DNA of 64,000 nucleotides, taken from an uncultured Flavobacteriaceae bacterium (GTDB lineage: Bacteria; Bacteroidota; Bacteroidia; Flavobacteriales; Flavobacteriaceae). Location of the stretch: NCBI GenBank assembly GCA_905181625.1, contig CAJIYJ010000006.1, positions 1 through 64,000 of the forward strand, written 5' to 3'. The translations under genes were made by a program, and so were the position numbers. The notes under the pieces were generated by a model. It saw nothing but the letters and a program-made list of their open reading frames with translations, was not told where the DNA came from and did not search any database. This document shows positions 36,080 through 45,442 of the stretch, in pieces (positions within the stretch are counted from its first letter, which is position 1; every line of letters begins with the position of its first letter).

Positions 36080-38392
36080 TTAACTTTTTTGAGTTGTTTC
36101 ATCTAAGTTATAGATTAGAACAGATAAGGAAGTAAAAGCTTTTTCATCTGAATATTTATTAATTTCCTTCACTTCATTGAAGTATGAATCAAGTTTTAAG
36201 AGTTCTGTTTTATTTGGAGTTCTTCCAGTGACAGTTCGGTATAATTCAGTTATTTTATCTTTTATTAAAATATTTTTCTTCTCAAATATTTTTTTTGATA
36301 GATGTTCAGCTGCCAATAGATACTGTGGGTCATTCATTAGAGCTAATGACTGTAAAGGAGTGCTAGTCTTTTGTCTGACTGCTACGCAAAAATCTCTTGT
36401 TGGAGCATCAAATATCATCATCGAAGGAGGGGGGACTGTTCTTTTCCAAAATGTATACAAGCTTCTTCTAAATAAATTTTCCCCAGTATCGGGGACATAA
36501 AACGCTAAGCTTCCGCCGCCGCCGCCAGTAACTTCATTCCATAATCCTGGTGGTTGCATTGGTTTGACACTAGGTCCTCCAACTTTATCAACAAGCATCC
36601 CACTTGTAGCTAACGCATTGTCTCTTATCATTTCTGCTGATAATTTCTGCCTTGGATATTGTGCTAGATACATATTGTCAAAATCAATTAATACATTCTC
36701 TTTTTTTGATTTACTAGATTGCTTGTAAGTTGATGACATTACAATTCTTTTAATGAATTTTTTTGTATCCCATTTATCCTTTTTTTGATAAGTGTAAGCG
36801 AGCCAATCAAGAAGTTCTGGATTAATAGGTTTGCTTCCTTGACTTCCAAAATCACCTGGTGTTGCAACAATTCCGATTCCAAAAAATTGTTGCCAAATTC
36901 TATTAACAGCAACCCTTGAAGTTAGAGGATTGTTGTCGTCAAAAAACCATTTTGATAATCCAACTCTATTTGCAGGATTTTTTTTGTTGTCAAATGGTAA
37001 AACTACTTTAGGTGTCCCAGGATTAACCTTAGTTGTTGGAGAATCATAACTTCCTCTGTTTAAAACATACGTATTTCTAAGATTTTCGGTCTCTTTCATT
37101 ACCATTAACGTCACATCATTAATGCTGTCTGGAAGATTTACAAAACTTAATTCATCTTTAAGGTCTTCCTTAGTTATTTTTAAATTAGGTTTTGGAGCTG
37201 TTTCACCATATATAATTAAACCTTCTTCATCTACATTGTTAAAAAAACTGTAGAAACTAAAAAATTCTTCATGAGATATTGGATCGTATTTATGAGAGTG
37301 ACATCTAGCGCATTCAACTGTAAGTCCCATCATTATTTTTGATGTAGTAACTGCTCTGTCAGCTACATATTCAACACGATATTCTTCAGGAACAACTCCA
37401 CCTTCTTGAGTAATTTTATGATTTCTATTAAAACCTGAAGCTAGAATTTGCTCTTTAGTTGCATTAGGCAGCATATCACCTGCTATTTGCCATGTAATGA
37501 ATTTATCATAAGATAAATTTTTATTATATGCATGAATCACCCAATCCCTCCAAGGCCACATAATTCTTTCTTGATCATCTTGATAACCATGGCTATCGCC
37601 ATACCTAGCTAAATCCATCCAGATTGAAGCCATTCTTTCACCATAAGATTTAGAAGAGAGTAGTTTATCGACTATGTTTTCGTAGGCATCTTTAGATTCA
37701 TTTTTCAAGAAATTATTTATATCATTTAAAGATGGCGGAAGTCCTGTTAAATCAAAATATAATCTTCTAATAACGATTTCTTTTTCTTCGATTTCAGAAG
37801 GCTTTAACCCTTTACTTTCTAGTTTATTTGCTATAAAAAAATCGATTTCATTACTACACCAATTTGAAAAATCTGTTTTTGGAATTTCAGGAAGAATTGG
37901 TTTTGAGTAAGACCAGTGTGGTTCCCATTTAGCACCTTGCTCTATCCACTTTTTAAGTGTTTCTTTTTCTTTATTGGTAAGTATAAGGTTAGATTCAGGC
38001 GGTGGCATTATCTCACTAACATTGCCGTTGTAAATTCTTTTAATAAGTTCACTTTCGTGAGGGTTTTCTCTATTAATAATGTATTTATCAATATTGTCTT
38101 TAATAGAACTATAAAAACCTTGTTCTAAATCTAGTCTTAAATCAGCTTTTCTGGCCTTTTCATCAGGGCCGTGACAAGTGTAGCATTTGTCAGACAATAT
38201 TGGTTTAACGTCGAAATTGAAATTAACTGCTTGATAAGAAATATTAGTTGCTTTATTTCCCTTGTTTTGAACTGTATTATAATCAATTGAAATTTGATCA
38301 ACAGAAGGTTTTGTTGAAAAGTACTTAAAGACTAAAATCCCAATTAATGGTATTAGAAAATAGAGAAGATTATTGTGTATATCTTTTTTCAC
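36080..38392 (-). CDS. PSD1-type protein: planctomycete cytochrome c + DUF1549 + DUF1553
   Basis: This 770-residue exported protein has an N-terminal membrane anchor (LLYFLIPLIGILVFKYF). A cytochrome c module follows with haem motif CYTCH (70-74), then DUF1549 (NKLESKGLKPSE, RLYFDLTGLPPS, DLARYGDSHGYQDD, second CxxCH in VECARCHSHKYDP) and DUF1553 (NPLTSRVAVNRIWQQFFG, FGSQGSKPINPELLDWLA). The haem suggests electron transfer coupled to an unknown oxidation. It lacks the lectin-like insert found in many planctomycete versions. It is third-last to second-last in a minus-strand series starting at 41814 and is followed at once by its DUF1501 partner. Confidence 0.88.
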   Translation of the reverse strand: MKKDIHNNLLYFLIPLIGILVFKYFSTKPSVDQISIDYNTVQNKGNKATNISYQAVNFNFDVKPILSDKCYTCHGPDEKARKADLRLDLEQGFYSSIKDNIDKYIINRENPHESELIKRIYNGNVSEIMPPPESNLILTNKEKETLKKWIEQGAKWEPHWSYSKPILPEIPKTDFSNWCSNEIDFFIANKLESKGLKPSEIEEKEIVIRRLYFDLTGLPPSLNDINNFLKNESKDAYENIVDKLLSSKSYGERMASIWMDLARYGDSHGYQDDQERIMWPWRDWVIHAYNKNLSYDKFITWQIAGDMLPNATKEQILASGFNRNHKITQEGGVVPEEYRVEYVADRAVTTSKIMMGLTVECARCHSHKYDPISHEEFFSFYSFFNNVDEEGLIIYGETAPKPNLKITKEDLKDELSFVNLPDSINDVTLMVMKETENLRNTYVLNRGSYDSPTTKVNPGTPKVVLPFDNKKNPANRVGLSKWFFDDNNPLTSRVAVNRIWQQFFGIGIVATPGDFGSQGSKPINPELLDWLAYTYQKKDKWDTKKFIKRIVMSSTYKQSSKSKKENVLIDFDNMYLAQYPRQKLSAEMIRDNALATSGMLVDKVGGPSVKPMQPPGLWNEVTGGGGGSLAFYVPDTGENLFRRSLYTFWKRTVPPPSMMIFDAPTRDFCVAVRQKTSTPLQSLALMNDPQYLLAAEHLSKKIFEKKNILIKDKITELYRTVTGRTPNKTELLKLDSYFNEVKEINKYSDEKAFTSLSVLIYNLDETTQKS

Positions 38393-38411
38393 TAAATTAA
38401 ATATAATGAAA

Positions 38412-39116
38412 TTATTTAAGCGCTTTAAGAATTATTTTCTCCATTACTTTATAACCAGCTAAATTAGGATGAACTAAATCATCAGCTGTTGTATATTCAG
38501 GAACTTTTAATCCTCCTTTTTCATCTGACATTGCTGAAAAATAATCTACGTAAGTAATATCATTGGAATCACAATAGACTTTTAAAATAGAATTTAATTT
38601 AATTACTTTTGGACCAGGTTCCATTCCAGGTGACCAAGGGAAATCAATTGCTGGCAGAGTTGTACAAATTAATACTTTAATACCATTTGCTTTAGCAATT
38701 TCAGCCATTGAAATGATGTTTTCTGCTATATTTTCTAAAGTTATTGGTCCAGTATTTTCAGCTATATCATTTATTCCAGCTAAAATTACAACAGCTTTAG
38801 GATTTAAATTTACTACATCGGGTATGAATCTAATTAACATTTGTGGAGTGGTTTGTCCACCAATTCCTCGATTTATAAATGGATTATTTATAAAAAAATC
38901 TTTATCAAAATTAGACCATCCCTCTGTTATTGAATTTCCCATGAAAACAACTCGATTTGGGTCGTTTATTTTTTTAAGTTCAGAATTGCTTTGTTCATAT
39001 TTTTTTAGATGAGCCCAATCCATAAGTGTTCCTCCTCCTTGAATATAAACATCTTGTGCAGTATTACTCATGATAGAAAATAAAAAAATTAGTAATAATG
39101 TTTTGTGATATTTCAT
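38412..39116 (-). CDS. SGNH/GDSL hydrolase (exported esterase)
   Basis: This 234-residue SGNH-fold esterase has a Sec signal ending MSNTAQ. The four conserved blocks are GNSITEGW (Ser62), GIGGQTTPQ, LAGINDIAE and the C-terminal DDLVHP with the catalytic Asp and His. Such secreted enzymes commonly remove acetyl groups from sugars. It overlaps the upstream esterase by 4 nt (ATGA) and lies 19 nt before the PSD1 gene, implying joint use on the same substrate. Acetyl-esterase activity is an inference from context. Confidence 0.87.
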   Translation of the reverse strand: MKYHKTLLLIFLFSIMSNTAQDVYIQGGGTLMDWAHLKKYEQSNSELKKINDPNRVVFMGNSITEGWSNFDKDFFINNPFINRGIGGQTTPQMLIRFIPDVVNLNPKAVVILAGINDIAENTGPITLENIAENIISMAEIAKANGIKVLICTTLPAIDFPWSPGMEPGPKVIKLNSILKVYCDSNDITYVDYFSAMSDEKGGLKVPEYTTADDLVHPNLAGYKVMEKIILKALK

Positions 39117-39886
39117 TGTTTTTTTGATTTAGAATGTATCCATTTTAAAAAATCCTTTTCAGCAAAAGCATTATTCCAGCTATCGTGACCAACATTCTCA
39201 TAGAAAGTGATTTTCGGACTTCCTCCAGCCTCAATAATAGCTTTAGCCATTTTTAAAGAATGTTTAGGACTAACCACTGTATCATCAGAACCATGAAAAA
39301 TCCAAATAGGAACTTTGTCAGCGAATAACTTAGCTAATTGAGGGGACCCATTTCCACAAATAGGAGTTGCAGCAGCAAACATATTTGGTCTTCTAAATAA
39401 TATTTCAAAAGTCCCCATACCTCCCATTGACAATCCACTTACATAAATCTTTTGTTTATTTACCTGTTTTTTTTCTACAAAACTGTCCATTAGCTTAATA
39501 ACCAGTCCTAAACTCTTATTAGGTTTTGTAATGTTTTGATTAAAATTTTTATTCCATAGATCAGATATTAAACTGGGCCATCTGTCATTTTCTGAACATT
39601 GAGGAAATATTACCCAAGAATTATATTTTTCTCTATTTTCTTTTTTCAAAAATAATTTTGCGCCATGTGTTAGTTGAGAAAAATTATCATTTCCTCTTTC
39701 ACCAGATCCATGTAAAAACAAATGAACAGGATATTGTTTATTAGGATTGTAGTTGTTAGGTTTCAAAATCCTATACCTAAGAGTATCTTCATCTTGAATG
39801 AAAATTTCTTTTTTAAATAAATCTAAATTTTGAGCAGTAATGTTAGATATAAAAAATAAAGCAATAATTAGTGTTATTTTTTTCAT
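39113..39886 (-). CDS. Dienelactone-hydrolase/phospholipase-like alpha/beta hydrolase (exported esterase)
   Basis: This 257-residue secreted alpha/beta hydrolase (signal IIALFFISNITAQ) has LFLHGSGERGND as oxyanion region, VSGLSMGGMGTFE as nucleophile elbow, IFHGSDDTVV for the acid and ENVGHDSWNNAF for the His. It belongs with polysaccharide-associated carboxylesterases (CE1/prolyl-oligopeptidase-like). It starts at once after the symporter gene and overlaps the SGNH hydrolase gene, so two deacylases are translated together with an acetate-type symporter. Confidence 0.83.
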   Translation of the reverse strand: MKKITLIIALFFISNITAQNLDLFKKEIFIQDEDTLRYRILKPNNYNPNKQYPVHLFLHGSGERGNDNFSQLTHGAKLFLKKENREKYNSWVIFPQCSENDRWPSLISDLWNKNFNQNITKPNKSLGLVIKLMDSFVEKKQVNKQKIYVSGLSMGGMGTFEILFRRPNMFAAATPICGNGSPQLAKLFADKVPIWIFHGSDDTVVSPKHSLKMAKAIIEAGGSPKITFYENVGHDSWNNAFAEKDFLKWIHSKSKKQ

Positions 39887-41557
39887 TTATTCTATTGAAG
39901 GTATTCTAATATTTTCAACTAATTCTTGTATCTCTTTGGGAGGGGGAGCTGTAAATTGACAAACGGTAATTGAAACAATAAAGTTAGCTAACATAGCGAA
40001 GGTTCCAAATCCTTCAGGGGACACTCCAAACCACCACTCATCATTTGTTCCTCCACCAAACCATCCGAATTTAAATTTCGTCATGTAAAAAAGCATTAGA
40101 AAAAGCCCTACTATCATTCCTGAAACGGCTCCTTCTTTATTCATTCTTTTGTAAAAAATTCCCATCACAATAGCTGGAAAAAATGAAGCAGCTGCAAGTC
40201 CAAAAGCTAAAGCTACAGTAGCGGCAACAAAACCAGGGGGATTTATTCCGAAATACCCAGCTAAAAGAACTGCAAAGAATGCAGAAACTCTTGCGGCTAT
40301 AAGTTCTCCCTTTTCAGAAACATCAGGTTTGATTATTTTTTTAATAAGGTCATGTGATACAGATGCAGATATTACTAAAAGAAGTCCAGCTGCAGTTGAA
40401 AGCGCTGCTGCTAAAGCACCTGCTGCTAAAAGAGCAATCACCCAGTTAGGCAGTTCAGCAATTTCTGGATTTGCCATTACCATAATATCTCTATCAATAC
40501 TTAATTCATTTAATTGAGGATCGGCAACATACTGTACAAGACCATCTTTGTTTTTGTCATCAAAAGTTAATAATCCTGTTTTTTCCCAATTGTCAAACCA
40601 TCCAGGTAATTCATCATACCTTTTTTCACTAACTGTTTCAATTAAGTTTATTCTGGCAAAAACTGCAATAGCAGGTGCAGTAGTATAGAGTATAGCAATA
40701 AAAAGAAGAGCCCATCCAGCAGATTTTCTAGCATCGCTCACTTTTTTTACTGTAAAGAATCTAACTATTACGTGTGGAAGACCAGCTGTTCCCACCATAA
40801 GTGCAGCTGTTATAAAAAAGACATCTAACTTTGATTTAGATCCAGATGTGTACTCGTGAAAACCTAGCTCTCTGCTTAAGCTGTCAAGCTTATCTAACAA
40901 ATACATTCCGTCAGTTCCTTGAGAACCAAAACCAATTTGAGGGATAGGGTTTCCAGTCATTTGAATTGATATAAAAATTGCAGGGACCATAAAAGCAAAA
41001 ATTAGAACGCAATATTGAGCTACCTGAGTGTAGGTTATGCCTTTCATCCCCCCTAATACAGCATAAAATAATACAATAGCCATTCCAATAATAACTCCGG
41101 TATTAATGTCCACTTCTAAATATCTTGAAAAAACTAATCCAACTCCTCTCATTTGTCCAGCTACATAGGTAAAGGAGATAATTAAGGCGCAAAAAACAGC
41201 TACTACTCTTGCGGTATCAGAATAATACCTGTCTCCGATGAAATCTGGGACAGTAAATTTTCCAAACTTCCTTAAATAAGGAGCTAGTAAAAGTGCTAAA
41301 AGAACATATCCACCAGTCCAGCCCATTAAATAGACAGATCCATCATAACCCATGAACGAAATTAGACCAGCCATTGAAATAAAAGATGCGGCAGACATCC
41401 AGTCGGCAGCAGTGGCCATTCCATTAGCAATCGGAGAAACTCCACTTCCAGCAACATAAAATTCTTTTGTAGATCCGGCTTTTGACCAAATAGCAATTCC
41501 AATGTAAAGCGTAAAAGTTACTCCAACCATTAGCCATATCCATAATTGTAAACTCAT
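39887..41557 (-). CDS. Sodium:solute symporter, VC_2705/ActP-like (probable acetate or small carboxylate uptake)
   Basis: This 556-residue SSS-family permease has about 13 membrane segments. Its N-terminus ([28 protein letters not shown]), [29 protein letters not shown] and [15 protein letters not shown] fit the cation-acetate symporter subgroup that occurs with a DUF4212 small subunit. A hydrophilic insert of about 60 residues lies between membrane segments (around [20 protein letters not shown]). It overlaps the DUF4212 gene by 4 nt. Together with the two esterases downstream, uptake of acetate released from the glycan is the likeliest role (inference). Confidence 0.85.
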   Translation of the reverse strand: MSLQLWIWLMVGVTFTLYIGIAIWSKAGSTKEFYVAGSGVSPIANGMATAADWMSAASFISMAGLISFMGYDGSVYLMGWTGGYVLLALLLAPYLRKFGKFTVPDFIGDRYYSDTARVVAVFCALIISFTYVAGQMRGVGLVFSRYLEVDINTGVIIGMAIVLFYAVLGGMKGITYTQVAQYCVLIFAFMVPAIFISIQMTGNPIPQIGFGSQGTDGMYLLDKLDSLSRELGFHEYTSGSKSKLDVFFITAALMVGTAGLPHVIVRFFTVKKVSDARKSAGWALLFIAILYTTAPAIAVFARINLIETVSEKRYDELPGWFDNWEKTGLLTFDDKNKDGLVQYVADPQLNELSIDRDIMVMANPEIAELPNWVIALLAAGALAAALSTAAGLLLVISASVSHDLIKKIIKPDVSEKGELIAARVSAFFAVLLAGYFGINPPGFVAATVALAFGLAAASFFPAIVMGIFYKRMNKEGAVSGMIVGLFLMLFYMTKFKFGWFGGGTNDEWWFGVSPEGFGTFAMLANFIVSITVCQFTAPPPKEIQELVENIRIPSIE

Positions 41558-41814
41558 GATGATCTTTTTGAGTTAAACTTTTTATCTAACCTATTCATTA
41601 ATAATATGTAAACCAGTATTAAGGCAACAAACACATAAATAGAGCCTTGTTGAGCAAACCAAAAACCTAGCTTAAAGCCTCCTATTTTAAATTGATTTAA
41701 CTCTTCAACAAGAATAATTCCAAAACCAAAAGAGACAGTGAACCAAATTGAAAGAAGTATGATTAAGTATTTTATATTTTTTTTCCAGTACTCTTCTGCT
41801 AATTTTTTCTTCAT
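41554..41814 (-). CDS. DUF4212 small subunit of the sodium:solute symporter
   Basis: This 86-residue protein has two membrane helices: [19 protein letters not shown] and a second beginning [20 protein letters not shown]. The amphipathic middle contains [11 protein letters not shown], the DUF4212 hallmark. The family accompanies VC_2705-type symporters and is thought to be an accessory subunit. It heads the six-gene minus-strand series (DUF4212, SSS, esterase, SGNH, PSD1, DUF1501). No clear TAnnTTTG box is visible on the minus strand upstream. Confidence 0.9.
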   Translation of the reverse strand: MKKKLAEEYWKKNIKYLIILLSIWFTVSFGFGIILVEELNQFKIGGFKLGFWFAQQGSIYVFVALILVYILLMNRLDKKFNSKRSS

Positions 41815-41856
41815 AAGAATAATAATAATTATTGTTAATTTAAAAAAATTAATCTT

Positions 41857-41864
41857 TAAATTTG
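41857..41864 (+). promoter_or_regulatory. Possible -7 box upstream of the FGE gene
   Basis: TAAATTTG fits TAnnTTTG, with ATTG 22 nt upstream as a poor -33 element. It is the only such box in the divergent gap, leaving a leader of about 100 nt before the FGE gene. Confidence 0.35.
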
Positions 41865-41968
41865 TTTTAAAATATATTAAAGCTTGTATTTGTTATACCA
41901 AACAATTAAATAAAGGGACTAAATAATCCTTATCTATAATACTAAGATCAAAACATTAACCCTTAATA

Positions 41969-42988
41969 ATGAAAAAAATATTATTCTTTTTTATTTTATG
42001 TTTAAATTTTTCATGTAATAATTCAGAAAAAAAACAGCTTTTAAAAGAGGCTCCAAGCGGAATGGTTTTTATAAAGGGTGGTGAGTTTTTGATGGGTGCA
42101 GATAATAATCAAGCTATGAGGGACGAATATCCTCAACATAAAGTTGTGGTTAATTCTTTTTTAATGGATGAAACAGAAGTTACAAATGCTGATTTTAAAA
42201 AATTCGTAGAATCTACTGGTTATTTGACTACTGCTGAAAGAATAATAGATTGGAATGACTTAAAAAAATATTTACCTCCTAATACTCCAAAACCTCATGA
42301 TAGTTTACTAGCGCCTTCTTCTCTTGTTTTTTTCGAGTCACAAACTGAAAATTTAAATGATTTTTCTCAATGGTGGAAACTTAAAAAAGAGGTTAATTGG
42401 AAGCAGCCATATGGAAAAGAAAGTAGTATAGATACAATTTTAAATCACCCTGTTATTCATGTTAGTTGGGATGATGCAGTTGCATATTGTAAATGGAAAG
42501 GAAGGAGACTTCCAACTGAAGCTGAATACGAATACGCAATGAGATCAGGAAATTCAAATACTATCTATACTTGGGGAAATGAACCTGTAGGTTTTGGCAA
42601 ACAAAAAGCTAATATTTGGCAAGGAAACTTTCCTTCAAAAAATATAGTAGAAGATAAATTTTATTACACTTCACCTGTAAAATCATTCGATAAAAATGAT
42701 TTTGGATTATTTGATATTTCAGGAAATGTTTGGGAGTGGTGTTCAGATTTATACCATAGTGATTATTATTCTACCATTTCAAAAGGAATTACAAATAATC
42801 CAATAGGTCCAACAAAAAGCTTTGATCCTAATGATCCATTTAGCTCTAAAAGGGTGATGAGAGGAGGAAGTTTTCTATGTAATGATTCATATTGCAGTGG
42901 TTTTAGAAATTCAATGAGAATGAAAAGCACACCTGATAGTAGTTCACAACATGTAGGTTTCAGGACGGTTTTAGAAGTAAAATCTTAA
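41969..42988 (+). CDS. Formylglycine-generating enzyme (FGE/SUMF1 family), exported lipoprotein
   Basis: This 339-residue FGE has both catalytic cysteines, Cys304 and Cys309, in GGSFLCNDSYCSGFR, the CxxxxC spacing of aerobic copper-dependent FGEs. Other marks are MVFIKGGEFLMGAD, VIHVSWDDAVAYCKWKG, RLPTEAEYEYAMR, GLFDISGNVWEWCSD and HVGFRTV. It has a lipobox (LNFSC), so it would act outside the cytoplasm, oxidising the Cys of CxPxR in sulfatases (such as those at 19354 and 45443) after export. The usual bacterial alternative, a radical-SAM anSME, is absent from the window. It ends just before a strong bidirectional terminator. Confidence 0.9.
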   Translation: MKKILFFFILCLNFSCNNSEKKQLLKEAPSGMVFIKGGEFLMGADNNQAMRDEYPQHKVVVNSFLMDETEVTNADFKKFVESTGYLTTAERIIDWNDLKKYLPPNTPKPHDSLLAPSSLVFFESQTENLNDFSQWWKLKKEVNWKQPYGKESSIDTILNHPVIHVSWDDAVAYCKWKGRRLPTEAEYEYAMRSGNSNTIYTWGNEPVGFGKQKANIWQGNFPSKNIVEDKFYYTSPVKSFDKNDFGLFDISGNVWEWCSDLYHSDYYSTISKGITNNPIGPTKSFDPNDPFSSKRVMRGGSFLCNDSYCSGFRNSMRMKSTPDSSSQHVGFRTVLEVKS

Positions 42989-42993
42989 AAGAA

Positions 42994-43028
42994 AAAACGC
43001 CCTTGTTTTTGGAAAACAAGGGCGTTTT
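42994..43028. terminator. Strong bidirectional intrinsic terminator
   Basis: A perfect 16-bp inverted repeat (AAAACGCCCTTGTTTT and its complement) around the 3-nt loop TGG ends in T-runs on both strands. It lies between the FGE gene and the minus-strand GYDIA kinase, so it can stop transcription from both sides. Confidence 0.9.
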
Positions 43029-43105
43029 AACAACAACTAACCAAAAATATTATGTTTTATTAATAATACAGAAATCGTGCCAAACTTTATAAAGTAGACT
43101 TTTTA

Positions 43106-44008
43106 TTAAAACATTTCGTTATATCTAATAATAGTGTTAAAACCTTTTCTACTAAAATATTCTGGAGTATTTATAGGGCCTGCGGCTAAAACAAAATCTC
43201 CTCCCCAAGCACCAAGACTTTTAATTTCTCCTTTATAATCTTTAAAAAGTTTTTCTTTAACTGGTTTTGTGTTTAGGTGTGAAGACAATAAATTTTCATG
43301 TTTTTTTATACAATTTTGAAAATCAATTAATGTTTTAGATTCAAAAAACTCTATGGTTAGTTGAGAAAATGTATGAATTAATGTTGAATTTTCTAATTTT
43401 TTTTTATTAAAAAATTCGATTTGTTTATTGCTATTTTGTTTTTTATTTAAGTAAATAAAAAATAAATTTTTTAAAAAAACAGGTTTGAAATTCACTTCCT
43501 TAACAACTGGTTTGTTGTTTTTTAATTGGTATAAAATAGAGTTTTTTGTTTTTGCACAAGCAATATCATAGCCACTTCCTTTAAAGTTTGACCATAATAG
43601 TTCATATGGATTTATATTAGCCCAATTGGAAATGTTATTTATCAAAGTTGAAGAACTTCCTAGTCCCCAGTTTTTTGGAAAAGTTAGTTTAGTCTTAACC
43701 TTCCCGCCTTGTGAGTGATTTAAAAATTTAGAATTTAATTTTTGTGCCGACAATAAGATTGATTGTAAAACTCTGCTTTTTTCATTATCATTTTCATTGA
43801 TTTTCAAACTGGGAAGCTCAAATTCCGTATTAAACCAAACTTCTTCTTTTTCATTATATGCTTCCCAAATTAAATTATTGGAATGCATAAATTTAAATTC
43901 AAGAGATTGACTGTATTTGGTTGGAATTGCTAAGGCTAAGGATCCTTTCAAAACAAAGTATTCTGAAGTTAATAATACTTTTCCATAACTAGTGCCACTA
44001 TAATCCAT
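43106..44008 (-). CDS. GYDIA-family GHMP kinase (mevalonate kinase-like)
   Basis: This 300-residue GHMP kinase is named for its GYDIACA motif, seen here as SGYDIACAKTKNS. The N-terminal GKVLLTSEYFVLKG and the ATP loop NWGLGSSSTL fit mevalonate or phosphomevalonate kinases. I use the ATG beginning MDYSGTSYGKVLL; a longer reading from 44074 adds 22 residues that only reflect overlap with the HMG-CoA reductase frame. The start overlaps the reductase stop by 11 nt, so translation is probably coupled. It very likely phosphorylates mevalonate or a close derivative for isoprenoid synthesis. Confidence 0.85.
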   Translation of the reverse strand: MDYSGTSYGKVLLTSEYFVLKGSLALAIPTKYSQSLEFKFMHSNNLIWEAYNEKEEVWFNTEFELPSLKINENDNEKSRVLQSILLSAQKLNSKFLNHSQGGKVKTKLTFPKNWGLGSSSTLINNISNWANINPYELLWSNFKGSGYDIACAKTKNSILYQLKNNKPVVKEVNFKPVFLKNLFFIYLNKKQNSNKQIEFFNKKKLENSTLIHTFSQLTIEFFESKTLIDFQNCIKKHENLLSSHLNTKPVKEKLFKDYKGEIKSLGAWGGDFVLAAGPINTPEYFSRKGFNTIIRYNEMF

Positions 44009-45335
44009 TTCTATGTTGTTTAAGTGCTTTTTCAACACTGCTATAAGTAACAGTATGTTTTTTGAAATATTCAATCATTTCTTTCTTTTCAAATTCATCA
44101 GCATTTAATGTGTTTAAAATATTAATTAAATGCATTTTCATATGTCCTTTTTGGATTCCAGATGTTATTAAAGATTTTATAGCGCCAAAATTTTGTGCAA
44201 GTCCAGCTACCGCAACAATTTTCATTAAATCTTTTCCAGACGGATTTCCAAGTAATTTGAGCGACCATTTCACAAGCGGGTGAAGGTTTGTTATTCCTCC
44301 AACAGTTCCTAACGAAATAGGAAGTTCTATGGAAAAAGTAAAAATATTTTTAACAACTTTTGCGTCAGATAAACTAGTGTAAAACCCATCTTTTGATGCG
44401 TAAGCATGAACTCCGGCTTCAATAGCTCTAAAATCATTTCCAGTTGCTATAACTACAGAATCTACTCCATTCATGATTCCCTTATTGTGGGTTACTGCTC
44501 TCTCTTTTTGAGTTTTTGCTATTTGTATTGCTTGAAGAAACTTTTCAGCTAATTTTTTTCCACTAAAATTTTTGTCCTCACTTAGGTCTTTTAATGAACA
44601 GCTTACTTCAGCCTTAACTAAACAGTCCGGAGTATAGTTAGTTAATATGCTCATTATTATTTCAATGTTTTTTTCTTTATTAGAAAAATTTGAATTTGAA
44701 ATTGCTTCCTTTTTTAAAGTTTTAGAAAACTGTTCAAGGCATGAATTGATGAAATTAGCCCCCATAGAATCTACAGTGTCAAAAGTAGCATTGATCTGAT
44801 AATAATTGGGTATATCAATTGTCTTATCAATGATTTCAATATCAAGAATTCCTCCCCCTCTTTTAGCCATATTAGAGTTTATTTCTTTACATTCTTCAAT
44901 TAATAAAGATTTGATATTTTTAAAAAAATCAAATAATTTTTCTTTGTTTCCATTAAATATAAAATGAACTTGGCCTGTTTTTTTAAAATTTAAAATAGTG
45001 GTTTTAAAACCCCCTCTTTCTCTCCAAAACTTAGCTGTTTTAGAAGCTGCTGCAATAACCGAACTTTCTTCAATTGCCATAGGAATGGTGTAGTCTTTTC
45101 CATCAATTAAAAAATTTGGTGCGATGCCTAAAGGGAGATAAAAATTAGAAATAGTGTTTTCAGTGAACTCATCATGTGTTTTTTGTAAATCTATATCATC
45201 ATTCCAATATTGTTTCAACAATTTGCCTGATTCTAGATTGCTTTTAAAATAAGTAGAACTAACCCATGCTATTTTTTCTTCTTTTGATAATTTAGAAAAG
45301 CCATCAATTTTATTGTTAAAATTTTGTTTTATCAT
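43998..45335 (-). CDS. Hydroxymethylglutaryl-CoA reductase, class II-like
   Basis: This 445-residue HMG-CoA reductase interconverts HMG-CoA and mevalonate. Signatures are MAIEESSVIAAAS, DSMGANFINSCLEQF, TGNDFRAIEAGVHAYAS, PISLGTVGG and the C-terminal catalytic His in GIQKGHMKMHL. The form is the soluble class II (degradative-type) enzyme which in many Bacteroidota and Gram-positive bacteria works in biosynthesis. The partner kinase is adjacent and overlapping. A TATCTTTG -7 box ends only 4 nt before the ATG, so its mRNA may be leaderless. Confidence 0.92.
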   Translation of the reverse strand: MIKQNFNNKIDGFSKLSKEEKIAWVSSTYFKSNLESGKLLKQYWNDDIDLQKTHDEFTENTISNFYLPLGIAPNFLIDGKDYTIPMAIEESSVIAAASKTAKFWRERGGFKTTILNFKKTGQVHFIFNGNKEKLFDFFKNIKSLLIEECKEINSNMAKRGGGILDIEIIDKTIDIPNYYQINATFDTVDSMGANFINSCLEQFSKTLKKEAISNSNFSNKEKNIEIIMSILTNYTPDCLVKAEVSCSLKDLSEDKNFSGKKLAEKFLQAIQIAKTQKERAVTHNKGIMNGVDSVVIATGNDFRAIEAGVHAYASKDGFYTSLSDAKVVKNIFTFSIELPISLGTVGGITNLHPLVKWSLKLLGNPSGKDLMKIVAVAGLAQNFGAIKSLITSGIQKGHMKMHLINILNTLNADEFEKKEMIEYFKKHTVTYSSVEKALKQHRNGL

Positions 45336-45339
45336 GTTA

Positions 45340-45347
45340 CAAAGATA
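45340..45347 (-). promoter_or_regulatory. -7 box of the HMG-CoA reductase gene
   Basis: On the minus strand this reads TATCTTTG, a perfect TAnnTTTG. It ends 4 nt before the ATG, predicting a start at or next to the A of the start codon. No convincing -33 box is seen. Confidence 0.45.
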
Positions 45348-45442
45348 ATCATTGTGTGATTTAATTGATAGTTATGAATTTATAGAATTTATTAACTTAG
45401 ATATAAATTGATTACAGTTTGAGTAATATCAAAAAAGCAAGT

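Noticed and set aside
44009-44074. Longer start for the GYDIA kinase
   Set aside because: The extra 22 residues come from a frame inside the HMG-CoA reductase gene; the ATG at 44008 fits the family start.
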